In this document: one piece after another, positions 53,201 to 62,948 of the stretch
How positions within the stretch are numbered: the stretch's first letter is position 1
Layout of the letters: each line of letters starts with the position of its first letter
Origin: Winogradskyella sediminis
GTDB lineage: Bacteria > Bacteroidota > Bacteroidia > Flavobacteriales > Flavobacteriaceae
Length of the DNA: 64,000 nt
Direction of reading: 5' to 3'
Assembly (NCBI RefSeq): GCF_003387355.1
Contig: NZ_QUNH01000005.1
Location: forward strand, 21,464 to 85,463
Position numbers and translations under genes: made by a program
The notes under the pieces: model-generated
The model's database searches: none
What the model was told of the DNA's origin: nothing
What the model saw: the letters and a program-made list of their open reading frames with translations, nothing else

Positions 53201-53701
53201 ATGGCAAATATAACATTAGGAGGAAGTCCTATAGAAACCATTGGACAATTACCATCAACAGGAAATAAAGCACCAGATTTTAAATTAACAGCAACCGATT
53301 TATCAACTAAATCGCTTTCAGATTACGAAGGTCACCGATTAGTTTTAAATATTTTTCCGAGTGTAGATACAGGTACTTGTGCTCAGTCTGTAAGAACATT
53401 TAATGAAAAAGCGAGTGCATTAGACAACACCAAAGTTTTATGTATTTCTAAAGATTTACCTTTTGCCTTAGCGCGTTTTTGCGGAGCTGAAGGTTTAGAT
53501 AATGTAGAAAGTCTTTCAGATTTTAAAACTGGTAATTTTGGTGAGGATTATGGAGTAACCTTTAAAACCGGACCTTTAGAATCATTATTATCACGATGTA
53601 TTGTCGTTGTGGATACAGATGGCACCGTACTTTATACCGAACAAGTCTCAGAAACTAAAGACGAACCAAATTACGAAAGTGCTTTAGCAAGTTTATCATA
53701 A
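53201..53701 (+). CDS. tpx: Thiol peroxidase (Tpx)
   Basis: 166 residues. Atypical 2-Cys peroxiredoxin with peroxidatic C60 in PSVDTGTCAQSVRTFN and resolving C94 in LARFCGAEGL, matching E. coli positions 61 and 95. Reduces hydroperoxides with thioredoxin. Seven bases before dgkA, so likely co-transcribed. Confidence 0.95.
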   Translation: MANITLGGSPIETIGQLPSTGNKAPDFKLTATDLSTKSLSDYEGHRLVLNIFPSVDTGTCAQSVRTFNEKASALDNTKVLCISKDLPFALARFCGAEGLDNVESLSDFKTGNFGEDYGVTFKTGPLESLLSRCIVVVDTDGTVLYTEQVSETKDEPNYESALASLS

Positions 53702-53708
53702 ACACTGC

Positions 53709-54077
53709 ATGCAAAAAAAAGAACCTTTTATATTAAACAGGATTAAAAGTGTGGGTTATGCTTTTAGAGGCATGATCACTCTGATTAAAACAGAAGCCAG
53801 TATTAAAGTTCAGCTGTGTATTGCATTGACAGTAACTATTGCTGGCTTCTATTTTAATATTTCAAAAACAGAATGGATAGCGCAAGTAACCATGATTGGT
53901 TTAGTGCTAAGTATTGAAGGTCTTAACACAGCTGTTGAAGCCATTGCCGATTTTATACATCCTGATTACCATAAAAAAATAGGCTTAATAAAAGATGTTG
54001 CGGCTGGTGCTGTTTTAATTGCTTCTATCGCAGCCGTGATCATTGCAGGTATTATTTACATTCCTAAATTCTTTTAA
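53709..54077 (+). CDS. dgkA: Diacylglycerol kinase / undecaprenol kinase family protein
   Basis: 122 residues with three transmembrane helices. Signature LSIEGLNTAVEAIADFIHPDYHKKIGLIKDVAAGAVL contains the catalytic E...NTAxE and D. In organisms without the Gram-negative MDO pathway the substrate is often undecaprenol; not decided here. Second gene after tpx. Confidence 0.92.
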   Translation: MQKKEPFILNRIKSVGYAFRGMITLIKTEASIKVQLCIALTVTIAGFYFNISKTEWIAQVTMIGLVLSIEGLNTAVEAIADFIHPDYHKKIGLIKDVAAGAVLIASIAAVIIAGIIYIPKFF

Positions 54078-54205
54078 TATCAGATTAATAATTTGAATTT
54101 TAACGCATACAACCATATGGTGTAGCGTTAGTTCTGTTATGGGTGGTCTCCAAATATATATTGTCTTTACATACCAAAATCAATTCGATTAACGTTTCAT
54201 ATTTG

Positions 54206-54213
54206 TATTTTTG
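54206..54213 (+). promoter_or_regulatory. Putative -7 element (TATTTTTG) of the M15 peptidase gene
   Basis: Exact TAnnTTTG, 35 bases before ATG 54249. Confidence 0.55.
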
Positions 54214-54248
54214 TCCTAATCAAACTCAAATCTTACTTTTAACCTTCA

Positions 54249-55022
54249 ATGAAACTATTAATTGCCACATTTTTATGTCTTATCTGCCTTTATAGTTGCA
54301 ACTCAAAGGCTAAAAACAAAAATGAATTGGCAACTAAAAAAGTTATAATAGACACATTACCAACAATCAAAAAAAAGGAACTTAATATTACTAAAGCCTT
54401 TGTATTAGGGACGTTTAATTATAAAACAGATTCAACTTTCGTTAAAGTCAACTCAGAATATTCGGCAAAACCATTATATTTAAAAAGTGAGGTTAATGAT
54501 GCATTTATAAACATGTATAATGCCGCAAAGCAAGATGGTATTTTTCTAGTTATTTTATCTGGCACACGTAATTTTAATGAACAAAAAGCCATTTGGGAAC
54601 GCAAATGGAATGCGTATTCTAATCTTAAACCTTTACACCGTGCTCAAAAAATATTAGAATACAGTTCTATGCCTAGTTCTTCTCGTCATCATTGGGGAAC
54701 AGATTTAGACCTAAATAATTTAAGTAATTCGTATTTTAGCACTGAAAAAGGAAAAGCACTTTATAATTGGTTAAATTCTAATGCACATCGTTTTGGATTT
54801 TACCAAGTATATACCAACAAAAAAAATGGAAGAACTGGTTATAACCTAGAAAAGTGGCATTGGTCGTATTTACCGTTAGCAAAACCTTATTTAGAATTTT
54901 ATAATGCAAATATAAACGTTGATGATATTAATGGTTTTAAAGGTTTTGAAACAGCTAAAGACCTTCGTATTATAGAAAATTACGTAAATGGTATTTCTCA
55001 AGCAGCAAAAAATTACAATTAA
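54249..55022 (+). CDS. M15-family D-alanyl-D-alanine carboxypeptidase lipoprotein
   Basis: 257 residues. Lipobox ends at C17. Zinc and catalytic motif SSRHHWGTDLDL (S-x-H-x-x-G-x-D-x-D) and the third ligand in EKWHWSYLP; SGTRNFNEQKAIWERKW precedes them. VanY-type enzymes trim the terminal D-Ala of peptidoglycan stems. 33 bases before ftsK, probably in the same transcript. Confidence 0.9.
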   Translation: MKLLIATFLCLICLYSCNSKAKNKNELATKKVIIDTLPTIKKKELNITKAFVLGTFNYKTDSTFVKVNSEYSAKPLYLKSEVNDAFINMYNAAKQDGIFLVILSGTRNFNEQKAIWERKWNAYSNLKPLHRAQKILEYSSMPSSSRHHWGTDLDLNNLSNSYFSTEKGKALYNWLNSNAHRFGFYQVYTNKKNGRTGYNLEKWHWSYLPLAKPYLEFYNANINVDDINGFKGFETAKDLRIIENYVNGISQAAKNYN

Positions 55023-55055
55023 ATAATAGATTTCTGAAACATTCAGGAAGTAAGC

Positions 55056-57500
55056 ATGGCAAAAAAAACAACAAAAAAGAAAACTACAACTAAAGCATCC
55101 TTTAAAACTAAGACAAAGAAGGGTTTAAAAACACCTTCGCTTAAGTTAACTAATCAACAAAAACTTATTTTTGGAAGTTTTCTTATAATACTAGGTGTTC
55201 TCCTTTTTATATCATTTTTATCTTTTGTATTTACAGGCAAGGAAGATCAAAGTGCGCTTCATAATTTCCCAGAACGCTCTAACGAATACAAAAACTGGGC
55301 AAGTCAACTTGGAGCATGGGTTAGCGAACTATTTATTACAAAAGGTTTTGGTTTACCTTCTTTTATTTTTGCCGGATTGCTTTTTCTTTCAGGTGTTTAT
55401 GTTTCTCTTAATTTAAAAAAGTCTAAACTTAGAACACACTGGATTTGGGGCACACTCATCGTTGTTTGGTTATCTATTCTTTTTGGTTTTTTTACTCATA
55501 AATTCGATTTTCTAGGAGGAACTATTGGTTTTGAAATGAATCAATTTATTCAAGATTATATAGGAAAAATTGGAACTATTCTTTTATTAGTGTTTGGACT
55601 TATCACCTATTTAGCCATTAGGTTTAAACTTACCGGAGATACTATTCTAAACAGTTTTAAAAGTGCAAAAAGCTCCATTAAAGAAGATTTACAATCTGAT
55701 AATACAACATCTAATCCAGAACCTGCCGTGGTATTAGACAATAGTTTAACGGAGGAAGCCGAAAACATTAAATCTGCTTTTGAAATTCCTTTAGAAAAAG
55801 CAGAACCCACTATAAGTAAGCACTCTAAACCCGTTACTAAAACCACTTCACCAGCAGAGAACCTTACCATGGAACTTACAGAAGAACCAAAGGAAGAAAC
55901 TATTGAGACCTCGGAATTAGAAATGAAAGTAGAAACTGTAGAAGAGGAAAAATCAGAATCCGATAACTTAGCCGATAAACTGGTGGAAGATTTTGGTCAA
56001 TTTGACCCTACATTAGAGTTAGGAAAATATCAATTTCCAACGTTAGACTTATTAAAGAAATATGATAACGAAGGGATTTCCATCGATCAAGAAGAGTTAG
56101 AAGAAAATAAAAATAGAATTGTAGAAACTTTACTCAACTACAAAATAGGAATTACAAGTATTAAAGCCACGATTGGTCCAACAGTAACACTTTATGAAAT
56201 TGTTCCTGACGCTGGCATCCGAATTTCAAAGATTAAAAATTTAGAAGATGATATTGCCTTATCCCTTGCTGCTTTAGGTATTAGAATTATCGCACCGATT
56301 CCTGGTAAAGGTACGATTGGTATTGAGGTTCCTAATAAGAACTCTACTATTGTATCTATGCGTTCTGTTATTGCATCTCAAAAATTTCAAAAATCAGAAA
56401 TGCAATTGCCAATTGCATTTGGAAAAACCATCAGTAATGAAACCTTTGTAGTGGATTTAGCTAAAATGCCACACATGCTAATGGCCGGAGCCACAGGTCA
56501 AGGTAAATCTGTAGGACTAAATGCTGTACTTACATCCTTGCTTTATAAAAAGCATCCTGCGGAAGTAAAATTTGTATTGGTAGATCCTAAAAAGGTAGAA
56601 TTAACGCTATTCAATAAAATAGAACGTCATTATTTGGCAAAATTACCAGATAGCGAAGATGCCATTATAACAGATAATACAAAGGTGATTAATACCTTAA
56701 ATTCACTTTGTATTGAAATGGATAACCGATACGAAATGTTGAAGAATGCATTTTGTAGAAACATTGCAGAATACAATGCAAAGTTTAAAGCCCGCAAATT
56801 AAACCCTAACGATGGCCATGCGTTTTTACCATATATTGTCTTGGTTGTCGATGAGTTTGCCGATTTAATAATGACCGCTGGTAAGGAAGTAGAAACACCA
56901 ATTGCGAGGCTAGCACAACTGGCACGTGCCATAGGAATTCATTTAATCATTGCAACGCAACGTCCTTCGGTAAATGTTATTACTGGTATTATTAAAGCCA
57001 ACTTCCCTGCACGTATTGCATTTAGAGTAACCAGTAAAATAGATTCTCGTACCATTTTAGATGGTTCTGGTGCAGATCAATTAATTGGTCGTGGAGATAT
57101 GTTATATACTCAAGGTAATGATTTAATCCGAATTCAATGTGCGTTTGTAGACACACCAGAGGTTGAAAAAATCACAGAATTTATTGGATCTCAGAAAGCT
57201 TATCCAGACGCACATTTACTGCCAGAATATGTTGGTGAAGAAGGTGGCACAAATCTTGATATTGATATATCCGATAGAGATAAACTGTTTAGGGAAGCTG
57301 CGGAATTAATTGTCACAGCACAGCAAGGATCAGCCTCCTTATTACAACGAAAACTAAAATTAGGTTATAACAGAGCAGGCCGTATCATTGACCAGCTCGA
57401 GGCTGCAGGTATTGTCGGCAATTTTGAAGGCAGTAAAGCACGCCAAGTTTTAGTTCCAGATTTAGTAGCTTTAGATCAGTTGTTAGAAAATGAACAGTAA
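55056..57500 (+). CDS. ftsK: DNA translocase FtsK
   Basis: 814 residues. Lys-rich start, four N-terminal transmembrane helices (about 35-60, 95-115, 125-145, 165-185), acidic linker 195-320, motor domain with GATGQGKSVGLNAV and VLVVDEFADLIMTAGKEVE, then the C-terminal gamma winged helix (about 750-800, SASLLQRKLKLGYNRAGRIIDQLE). Clears chromosomes from the septum and activates XerCD. Confidence 0.97.
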   Translation: MAKKTTKKKTTTKASFKTKTKKGLKTPSLKLTNQQKLIFGSFLIILGVLLFISFLSFVFTGKEDQSALHNFPERSNEYKNWASQLGAWVSELFITKGFGLPSFIFAGLLFLSGVYVSLNLKKSKLRTHWIWGTLIVVWLSILFGFFTHKFDFLGGTIGFEMNQFIQDYIGKIGTILLLVFGLITYLAIRFKLTGDTILNSFKSAKSSIKEDLQSDNTTSNPEPAVVLDNSLTEEAENIKSAFEIPLEKAEPTISKHSKPVTKTTSPAENLTMELTEEPKEETIETSELEMKVETVEEEKSESDNLADKLVEDFGQFDPTLELGKYQFPTLDLLKKYDNEGISIDQEELEENKNRIVETLLNYKIGITSIKATIGPTVTLYEIVPDAGIRISKIKNLEDDIALSLAALGIRIIAPIPGKGTIGIEVPNKNSTIVSMRSVIASQKFQKSEMQLPIAFGKTISNETFVVDLAKMPHMLMAGATGQGKSVGLNAVLTSLLYKKHPAEVKFVLVDPKKVELTLFNKIERHYLAKLPDSEDAIITDNTKVINTLNSLCIEMDNRYEMLKNAFCRNIAEYNAKFKARKLNPNDGHAFLPYIVLVVDEFADLIMTAGKEVETPIARLAQLARAIGIHLIIATQRPSVNVITGIIKANFPARIAFRVTSKIDSRTILDGSGADQLIGRGDMLYTQGNDLIRIQCAFVDTPEVEKITEFIGSQKAYPDAHLLPEYVGEEGGTNLDIDISDRDKLFREAAELIVTAQQGSASLLQRKLKLGYNRAGRIIDQLEAAGIVGNFEGSKARQVLVPDLVALDQLLENEQ

Positions 57501-57567
57501 TAAGTAAAGACTATCAATAGTTAATAAAAACATCATTTTATAATATTTTAAAAAGAAAAAAACACGA

Positions 57568-58209
57568 ATGAAAAATTTAATTATTATCGCATGTCTCGCT
57601 ATAGGTTTCAACACTTTTGCTCAAAATGATAAGCAAGCCGAAACATTACTTGATGAAGTGAGTACAAAAATTAAAAACTATAAAAACATTAGTTTAGACT
57701 TTAAGTACGAACTGAATAATATTAGCGAAAACATTAGTCAAGAAACACGTGGAGATGTGGTTATTGCGTCTGATAAATACAAACTCAATATCTTAGGAAT
57801 TACAAGAATTTTTGATGGAAAAACCTTATATACCATTAGCCCTGAGGATGAAGAAGTTACTATTTCTACTGATAATACGGAAGACGAAAGTACAATAACA
57901 CCAAGTAAAATGTTGTCATTTTACGAAGATGGCTATAGCTATAAAATGGATATCGTTCAAAATGTGAAAGGACGAAAAATTCAGTATGTAAAGCTAACTC
58001 CGATGGATACAAATTCTGAAATAAAACATGTACTCTTGGGGGTTGACGCGACTACAAAACACATTTACAATTTAATTGAAGTTGGTAAAAATGGCACTAA
58101 AACAACATTAACTGTTAATTCTTTTAAAACCGACCAACCTATATCAAAAACCTTATTTACATTTGACAAAAGTAAATACAGCGATTATTTTATCAATAAT
58201 ATTGATTAA
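57568..58209 (+). CDS. lolA: LolA-like outer-membrane lipoprotein carrier protein
   Basis: 213 residues. Signal peptide 1-18 (LAIGFNTFAQ). LolA fold: AETLLDEVSTKIKNYKNISLDFKYEL, GDVVIASDKYKLNILGITRIFDGKTLYTI, and later strands. Carries lipoproteins across the periplasm. It follows ftsK by 67 bases, the usual flavobacterial order ftsK-lolA-lptF/G-ribBA. Confidence 0.9.
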   Translation: MKNLIIIACLAIGFNTFAQNDKQAETLLDEVSTKIKNYKNISLDFKYELNNISENISQETRGDVVIASDKYKLNILGITRIFDGKTLYTISPEDEEVTISTDNTEDESTITPSKMLSFYEDGYSYKMDIVQNVKGRKIQYVKLTPMDTNSEIKHVLLGVDATTKHIYNLIEVGKNGTKTTLTVNSFKTDQPISKTLFTFDKSKYSDYFINNID

Positions 58210-58282
58210 TACAATTTAAATAAATATAATCGCGTAAATTTCATTTTTTCTAAAATTGATATTAGGCTAAATTTTTAACAGT

Positions 58283-60286
58283 GTGAAAATATTAGATAGG
58301 TACATACTTATCACTTTCTTAAGGACGTTTTTTAGCGTCTTTATTATATTCATGTTCATCTTTATTTTGCAAGGAGTTTGGTTATATATTTCCGAACTTG
58401 CAGGTAAGGATTTGGACGTAATAGTGACCGCTAAATTTATTCTGTACTATATGCCAAGGCTTATTCCGTTGGTAGTACCGCTTACCATTTTACTATCTTC
58501 TATAATGGTTTTTGGTAATTTTGCTGAGAATTACGAGTTTGCAGCCATGAAATCTACTGGTATTTCATTGCAACGTGCCATGAGAAGTTTAAGTGTTTTC
58601 ATCGTTGCTCTTGGTATAGCCTGTTTCTTTTTTTCGAATAATGTTATTCCTTGGGGAGAGTACAATTTTTATAATCTAAGACGAAACATCGCTAAAATGA
58701 AACCTGCCTTAGCAATTGCAGAAGGTCAGTTTAATGAAATTGGAAATATTAATATTAAGGTTGCTAAAAAATCTGGAGATCGAGGGCAATTTTTAGAAGG
58801 TGTGGTCATCCATGAAAAAAGCACTACCAGAAGAGGAAACTATAAAGTTATTGTTTCTAAAAAAGGGGAACTAAAAAGTAGTACGGATTCTAATATTCTT
58901 CAACTTGAATTAAAAGATGGTAATTTTTATGAAGAAATTATTAGCAATGATTTAAAGAAGAATAAAAATAAACCACACGTCAGAAGTTATTTTGACACCT
59001 ATGTCACTAATGTAGATTTAGAAATCTTGAATAATGAAGATTTAGACGAAAAAAGCCAATCTAACAGATACAACATGTTAAATGTAAGTCAATTGAGTAA
59101 CCAAATTGACACTTTAGAGCAAATGAAAAGAAACGATTACAACGCCTTATCATCAACCTTATACAATCGTAGTACTTTTGAATCACTTAATATAAATATA
59201 GATACTTCTAAGACAAGAAAAAATATACCAAAAGACTCAATAATTCCTATTGAAGATCCGTTGAGTTTATATAAGACTGCACAAAAAATTCAGATTCTTA
59301 ATTTAGCTGTAAACTCTTCTAATAGTACCAGACAAATTTTAGATTCTAATAAGAAGAACTTACAAATTAAACAGGTTCATCTGAACAAACATATCATTGC
59401 ATTGCAAGATAAATTTGTTTTAGCATTTGCTTGTGTTATTCTGTTCTTTGTAGGAGCACCTCTAGGAGCTTTAATCCGTAAAGGAGGACTTGGATTACCA
59501 ATGGTTATTGCTATTGTGTTATTTCTTGCTTATCACTTCTTTAGTATTTTTGCTAAAAACAGTGCAGAAAAAGGTAGTTTTAATCCAGTAATTGGCACAT
59601 GGCTCTCTACAGCCGTAATGTTACCTCTAAGTATTTATTTAACTACGCGAGCTACTAACGATAAAGGAGTTTTTCAATTTGATCAAATTTTAGTTCCATT
59701 AAAGCGATTATTCAATCCAAAACAAAGGCTTCAACTTTCAGAGAGCGACACTAAGGTATATAATTTCTATTCAAAATATTCTATCGCAGAATTAATCGCT
59801 ATTATAAAAAAACAAGATGATTTTGATATAGATAAAAAGCCTAAAGAGATTGCGCTTCATAATCTTCTAAACCGTAATATTTCATTAGAAAGTTTACAAA
59901 CTGAAGGATTAGAAATCCCAAACACATTAATTAAAGCTAGAGTTTTATTAAGAGATTATAAGGATTATTCTAAAACAAGCTTAATAAGCTATGGTATTGG
60001 AGTTGTATTATTAGTCTTACATTTTGTGTTTAAAAACAATAAGCTTCCTGAACTGGCAGAAACAGGAATTACTCTAAGTATTATTGCCTTTATCTTTTTT
60101 ATCATTTATGTGATTGTGAATGCATATGTGTATTCAAAGTTCTATAAAACCATCAATCAAAAAGGAAAGCGTATTAATCCTTTGTTATTGGCATTAACAC
60201 TTCCTATTTATCCTTTAAAATATATCATTGTAAGAAGTAGAATTTCTCAAGACTTCTATCACAGCTGTCTTCAGAATATAAAATAA
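58283..60286 (+). CDS. LptF/LptG-family permease
   Basis: 667 residues from a GTG start. MKILDRYILITFLRTFFSVFIIFMFIF is the LptF/G N-terminus; three N-terminal helices, a long periplasmic jellyroll with GNINIKVAKKSGDRGQFLEGVVIHE, then three helices (about 370-460, GAPLGALIRKGGLGLPMVIAIV). The protein is about 200-300 residues longer than proteobacterial LptF/G: a coiled region near 250-360 and an extra C-terminal part with two more helices (about 575-615). Moves lipopolysaccharide out of the inner membrane. Confidence 0.88.
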   Translation: MKILDRYILITFLRTFFSVFIIFMFIFILQGVWLYISELAGKDLDVIVTAKFILYYMPRLIPLVVPLTILLSSIMVFGNFAENYEFAAMKSTGISLQRAMRSLSVFIVALGIACFFFSNNVIPWGEYNFYNLRRNIAKMKPALAIAEGQFNEIGNINIKVAKKSGDRGQFLEGVVIHEKSTTRRGNYKVIVSKKGELKSSTDSNILQLELKDGNFYEEIISNDLKKNKNKPHVRSYFDTYVTNVDLEILNNEDLDEKSQSNRYNMLNVSQLSNQIDTLEQMKRNDYNALSSTLYNRSTFESLNINIDTSKTRKNIPKDSIIPIEDPLSLYKTAQKIQILNLAVNSSNSTRQILDSNKKNLQIKQVHLNKHIIALQDKFVLAFACVILFFVGAPLGALIRKGGLGLPMVIAIVLFLAYHFFSIFAKNSAEKGSFNPVIGTWLSTAVMLPLSIYLTTRATNDKGVFQFDQILVPLKRLFNPKQRLQLSESDTKVYNFYSKYSIAELIAIIKKQDDFDIDKKPKEIALHNLLNRNISLESLQTEGLEIPNTLIKARVLLRDYKDYSKTSLISYGIGVVLLVLHFVFKNNKLPELAETGITLSIIAFIFFIIYVIVNAYVYSKFYKTINQKGKRINPLLLALTLPIYPLKYIIVRSRISQDFYHSCLQNIK

Positions 60287-60289
60287 GCG

Positions 60290-60297
60290 TATCTTTG
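60290..60297 (+). promoter_or_regulatory. Putative -7 element (TATCTTTG) of ribBA
   Basis: Exact TAnnTTTG starting 4 bases after the permease stop and 21 bases before ATG 60318. The leader is too short for an FMN riboswitch. Confidence 0.6.
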
Positions 60298-60317
60298 CAT
60301 CGTCTAAAATTAATATT

Positions 60318-61469
60318 ATGACCACTACAACATCTATGAATACTCAAACTAGCCTTAACACTATTGAAGAAGCCATTGAAGACATTAAGCAAGGTAAAGT
60401 TATAATTGTTGTTGATGATGAAAATAGAGAAAATGAAGGTGATTTTTTAGCGGCTGCCGAAAAGGTAACTCCTGAAATGATCAATTTCATGGCAACACAT
60501 GGTAGAGGGTTGATTTGTGCGCCACTTACTGAACATCGTTGCGAAGATTTAGAGCTTAATGTGATGGTGCGCAACAATACGGATCCTATGGAAACCGCTT
60601 TTACGATTTCTGTAGATTTAAGAGGAAATGGTGTTAGCACAGGTATTTCTGCTAGCGATAGAGCAAAAACGGTAAAAGCTTTAGTGAATAAAGACACCAA
60701 ACCTTTTGAGTTAGCACGACCAGGACATATTTTTCCGTTAATTGCTAAAGAAGGTGGAGTCTTAAGACGTACAGGTCATACGGAAGCTGCTATAGATTTT
60801 GCACGTATAGCTGGTTTTGAACCTGCTGGTGTAATTGTTGAAATCATGAACGAGGATGGCACCATGGCACGATTACCACAATTACTTGAAGTCGCTCAAA
60901 AGTTTGATTTAAAAATTGTGTCTATTGAGGATTTAGTAGCTTACCGCATGGAGCACGATTCTTTAATTGAAAAGAAAGAAGATTTTGATATTGAAACGCG
61001 TTTTGGTAAATTTAGATTAAGAGCATACCAACAAACTACAAACGATCAAGTTCATATCGCTTTAACTAAAGGTACGTGGAAATCTGATGAACCTATTTGT
61101 ACACGTGTTAATAATACGCTAGTAAATAGTGATATTTTGAGTGCATTGACTAATAATGCAGATCAGAAATTAGATGATATGTTCAATGTTATTAATAAAG
61201 AAGGTAAAGGAGCTATTATCTTTATTAACCAACAGCCAGAAGCCATGAATCTCCTTACTCGTCTTTCTTTACTAAAAGATAGTCAGGTAGAAGGCGAGTT
61301 AATAAAAGCACCTAGTTTAGGTATGGATACCAAAGATTTTGGAATTGGTGCTCAAATTTTACACGATCTTAAAATCAGTAAATTAAAACTTATATCAAAC
61401 AGTCTCCAAACCAAGCGTGTTGGAATGATTGGTTATGGATTGGAGATTGTTGAATATGTTAACTATTAG
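60318..61469 (+). CDS. ribBA: 3,4-dihydroxy-2-butanone-4-phosphate synthase with degenerate GTP cyclohydrolase II domain
   Basis: 383 residues. RibB half (about 14-215) is intact: DDENRENEGD (33-42), HGRGLICAPL, STGISASDRAKT and RPGHIFPLIAKEGGVLRRTGHTEAAID. The RibA half (222-383) keeps the frame (FGIGAQILHDL at 341) but lacks the zinc motif C-x2-D-x-F-x-S-x-RCDCG; only C261 remains in the region 255-285. So it should make DHBP but not open GTP; another RibA must exist in the genome. An ATG at 60336 is an alternative start. Confidence 0.9.
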   Translation: MTTTTSMNTQTSLNTIEEAIEDIKQGKVIIVVDDENRENEGDFLAAAEKVTPEMINFMATHGRGLICAPLTEHRCEDLELNVMVRNNTDPMETAFTISVDLRGNGVSTGISASDRAKTVKALVNKDTKPFELARPGHIFPLIAKEGGVLRRTGHTEAAIDFARIAGFEPAGVIVEIMNEDGTMARLPQLLEVAQKFDLKIVSIEDLVAYRMEHDSLIEKKEDFDIETRFGKFRLRAYQQTTNDQVHIALTKGTWKSDEPICTRVNNTLVNSDILSALTNNADQKLDDMFNVINKEGKGAIIFINQQPEAMNLLTRLSLLKDSQVEGELIKAPSLGMDTKDFGIGAQILHDLKISKLKLISNSLQTKRVGMIGYGLEIVEYVNY

Positions 61470-61571
61470 TAACGAGGACTACAGACGCTTATTAACAACT
61501 TATTTTAGGTAATATGCATTTAGAGTTAGAGATCTACACAGTAGATACTATACTCTTATAAGCATAAAACA

Positions 61572-61611
61572 AAGCATATTAAGCCTAATTTTCAATAGGT
61601 TCAATATGCTT
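61572..61611 (+). terminator. Putative terminator after ribBA
   Basis: Arms AAGCATATT / AATATGCTT with an inner CCTA/TAGG pairing, in the convergent gap with the aminotransferase. The T run after it is interrupted. Confidence 0.5.
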
Positions 61612-61681
61612 GAATAGTTGTTTTTAAGTTACAATTATGATAAAATTTGTATACCTAAGTATATAAATACGGTATACAAAA

Positions 61682-62872
61682 TTACATAGAAGATATAATA
61701 TTCGCCATCTTTTCCGCTCGTGCTTTAACTTCTTCTTCCGTCCAAGACAATTTAATTAAACAAGAAATATTTCGACCGATATAATGGTCCGATTGTTCAA
61801 AGGTTTTTGTTTGAAGATATTCTAAACCTTCTCTGACTTCTTTTGAAATTGGAAATAATGATTTCTGATCTTTTAGATGATTCCATTCTTTAATATAGTG
61901 CCAGTTGTTATGGTAATAATTCCAACACGCATCTACTCCATTTTCTTTAAATGCTGTTGCAACTTTCTCTGCAGATTCTAAATCAGGTAAAAAGAAATTT
62001 AAAAACGCATAACTTTCTTCTCCTCCTTGAGGAACGGTTCTAAACGTCACTCCAGATACTTTTTCCAAAGCATTTCGTAAAATGGTATAATTACGTTTTT
62101 GAATAGAAATAAATTCAGGTAATCGTCTTACTTGTGCTAAACCAACGGCTGCATGTAATTCTGAAATTCTAAAATTATAGCCTAAAAACGGATGCGATTC
62201 TGCACCTCTATCCTTTCCGATATGATCGTGACCATGATCGCTATAATGATCAGCATTTATATAGTAACCTTTATTATTTGTTACTACAGCTCCCCCTTCA
62301 CCACAAGTGATCGTCTTTACAAAATCGAATGAAAAACAACCAATATCTGCAATACTGCCTAGTGGCTTACCCTTATAGGTGCCTCCAATAGCTTGACAAG
62401 CATCTTCTATAAATAATAAGTTGTGTGTGTTACAAATAGTTTGTAAGGCGTCCATATTTGCCATACTACCGCACATTTGTACCACCATTACCGCTTTTGT
62501 TTTTGGTGTAATTGCAGCTTCAACTGCTCTTGGGTCTAGACTTAAGGTGTCATCGATATCGACTAAGATTGGAATTGCTCCAAGCATCATTATCGCTTCA
62601 AAACTAGCCACAAAAGTAAACGTTGGCATAATTACTTCATCACCAGCTCCTACTCCTGCAGATGCTAAAGCTACAGATACAGCGGCTGTACCACTAGAAA
62701 CTAATTGAACGTGTTTAGATTGAAAAGTGCTCGCCAATTCTGATTCTAATTCTTTAGCTTTCCAATGGCCTTTACGCATACCATCAAATCCATAACGCAT
62801 TAATACTCCATTATCTAAAACATCATTTACTTCTTTGCGTTCTAAATCGCTAAATAACTCGAATCCTGGCAT
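61682..62872 (-). CDS. DegT/DnrJ/EryC1/StrS-family PLP aminotransferase
   Basis: 396 residues. PLP lysine K186 in SFDFVKTITCGEGGAVVT, D157 in FIEDACQAIGGTYKG, and the start FELFSDLERKEVNDVLDNG. These enzymes make amino-sugars for glycans or antibiotics. No sugar-nucleotide genes are next to it, so its pathway is unknown. Confidence 0.88.
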   Translation of the reverse strand: MPGFELFSDLERKEVNDVLDNGVLMRYGFDGMRKGHWKAKELESELASTFQSKHVQLVSSGTAAVSVALASAGVGAGDEVIMPTFTFVASFEAIMMLGAIPILVDIDDTLSLDPRAVEAAITPKTKAVMVVQMCGSMANMDALQTICNTHNLLFIEDACQAIGGTYKGKPLGSIADIGCFSFDFVKTITCGEGGAVVTNNKGYYINADHYSDHGHDHIGKDRGAESHPFLGYNFRISELHAAVGLAQVRRLPEFISIQKRNYTILRNALEKVSGVTFRTVPQGGEESYAFLNFFLPDLESAEKVATAFKENGVDACWNYYHNNWHYIKEWNHLKDQKSLFPISKEVREGLEYLQTKTFEQSDHYIGRNISCLIKLSWTEEEVKARAEKMANIISSM

Positions 62873-62909
62873 ATTTAATTTTAGTTTTGTGTTGTTTTTA
62901 GTCTTAAAA

Positions 62910-62917
62910 CAAAGATA
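62910..62917 (-). promoter_or_regulatory. Putative -7 element (TATCTTTG on minus strand) of the DegT-family gene
   Basis: Exact TAnnTTTG, 38 bases before ATG 62872. Confidence 0.5.
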
Positions 62918-62948
62918 TCATTTTAGATATTTTAAGCTATTAAAACAG

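Noticed and set aside
60287..60317. FMN riboswitch before ribBA
   Set aside because: Only 31 bases separate the genes and a promoter box fills most of them.
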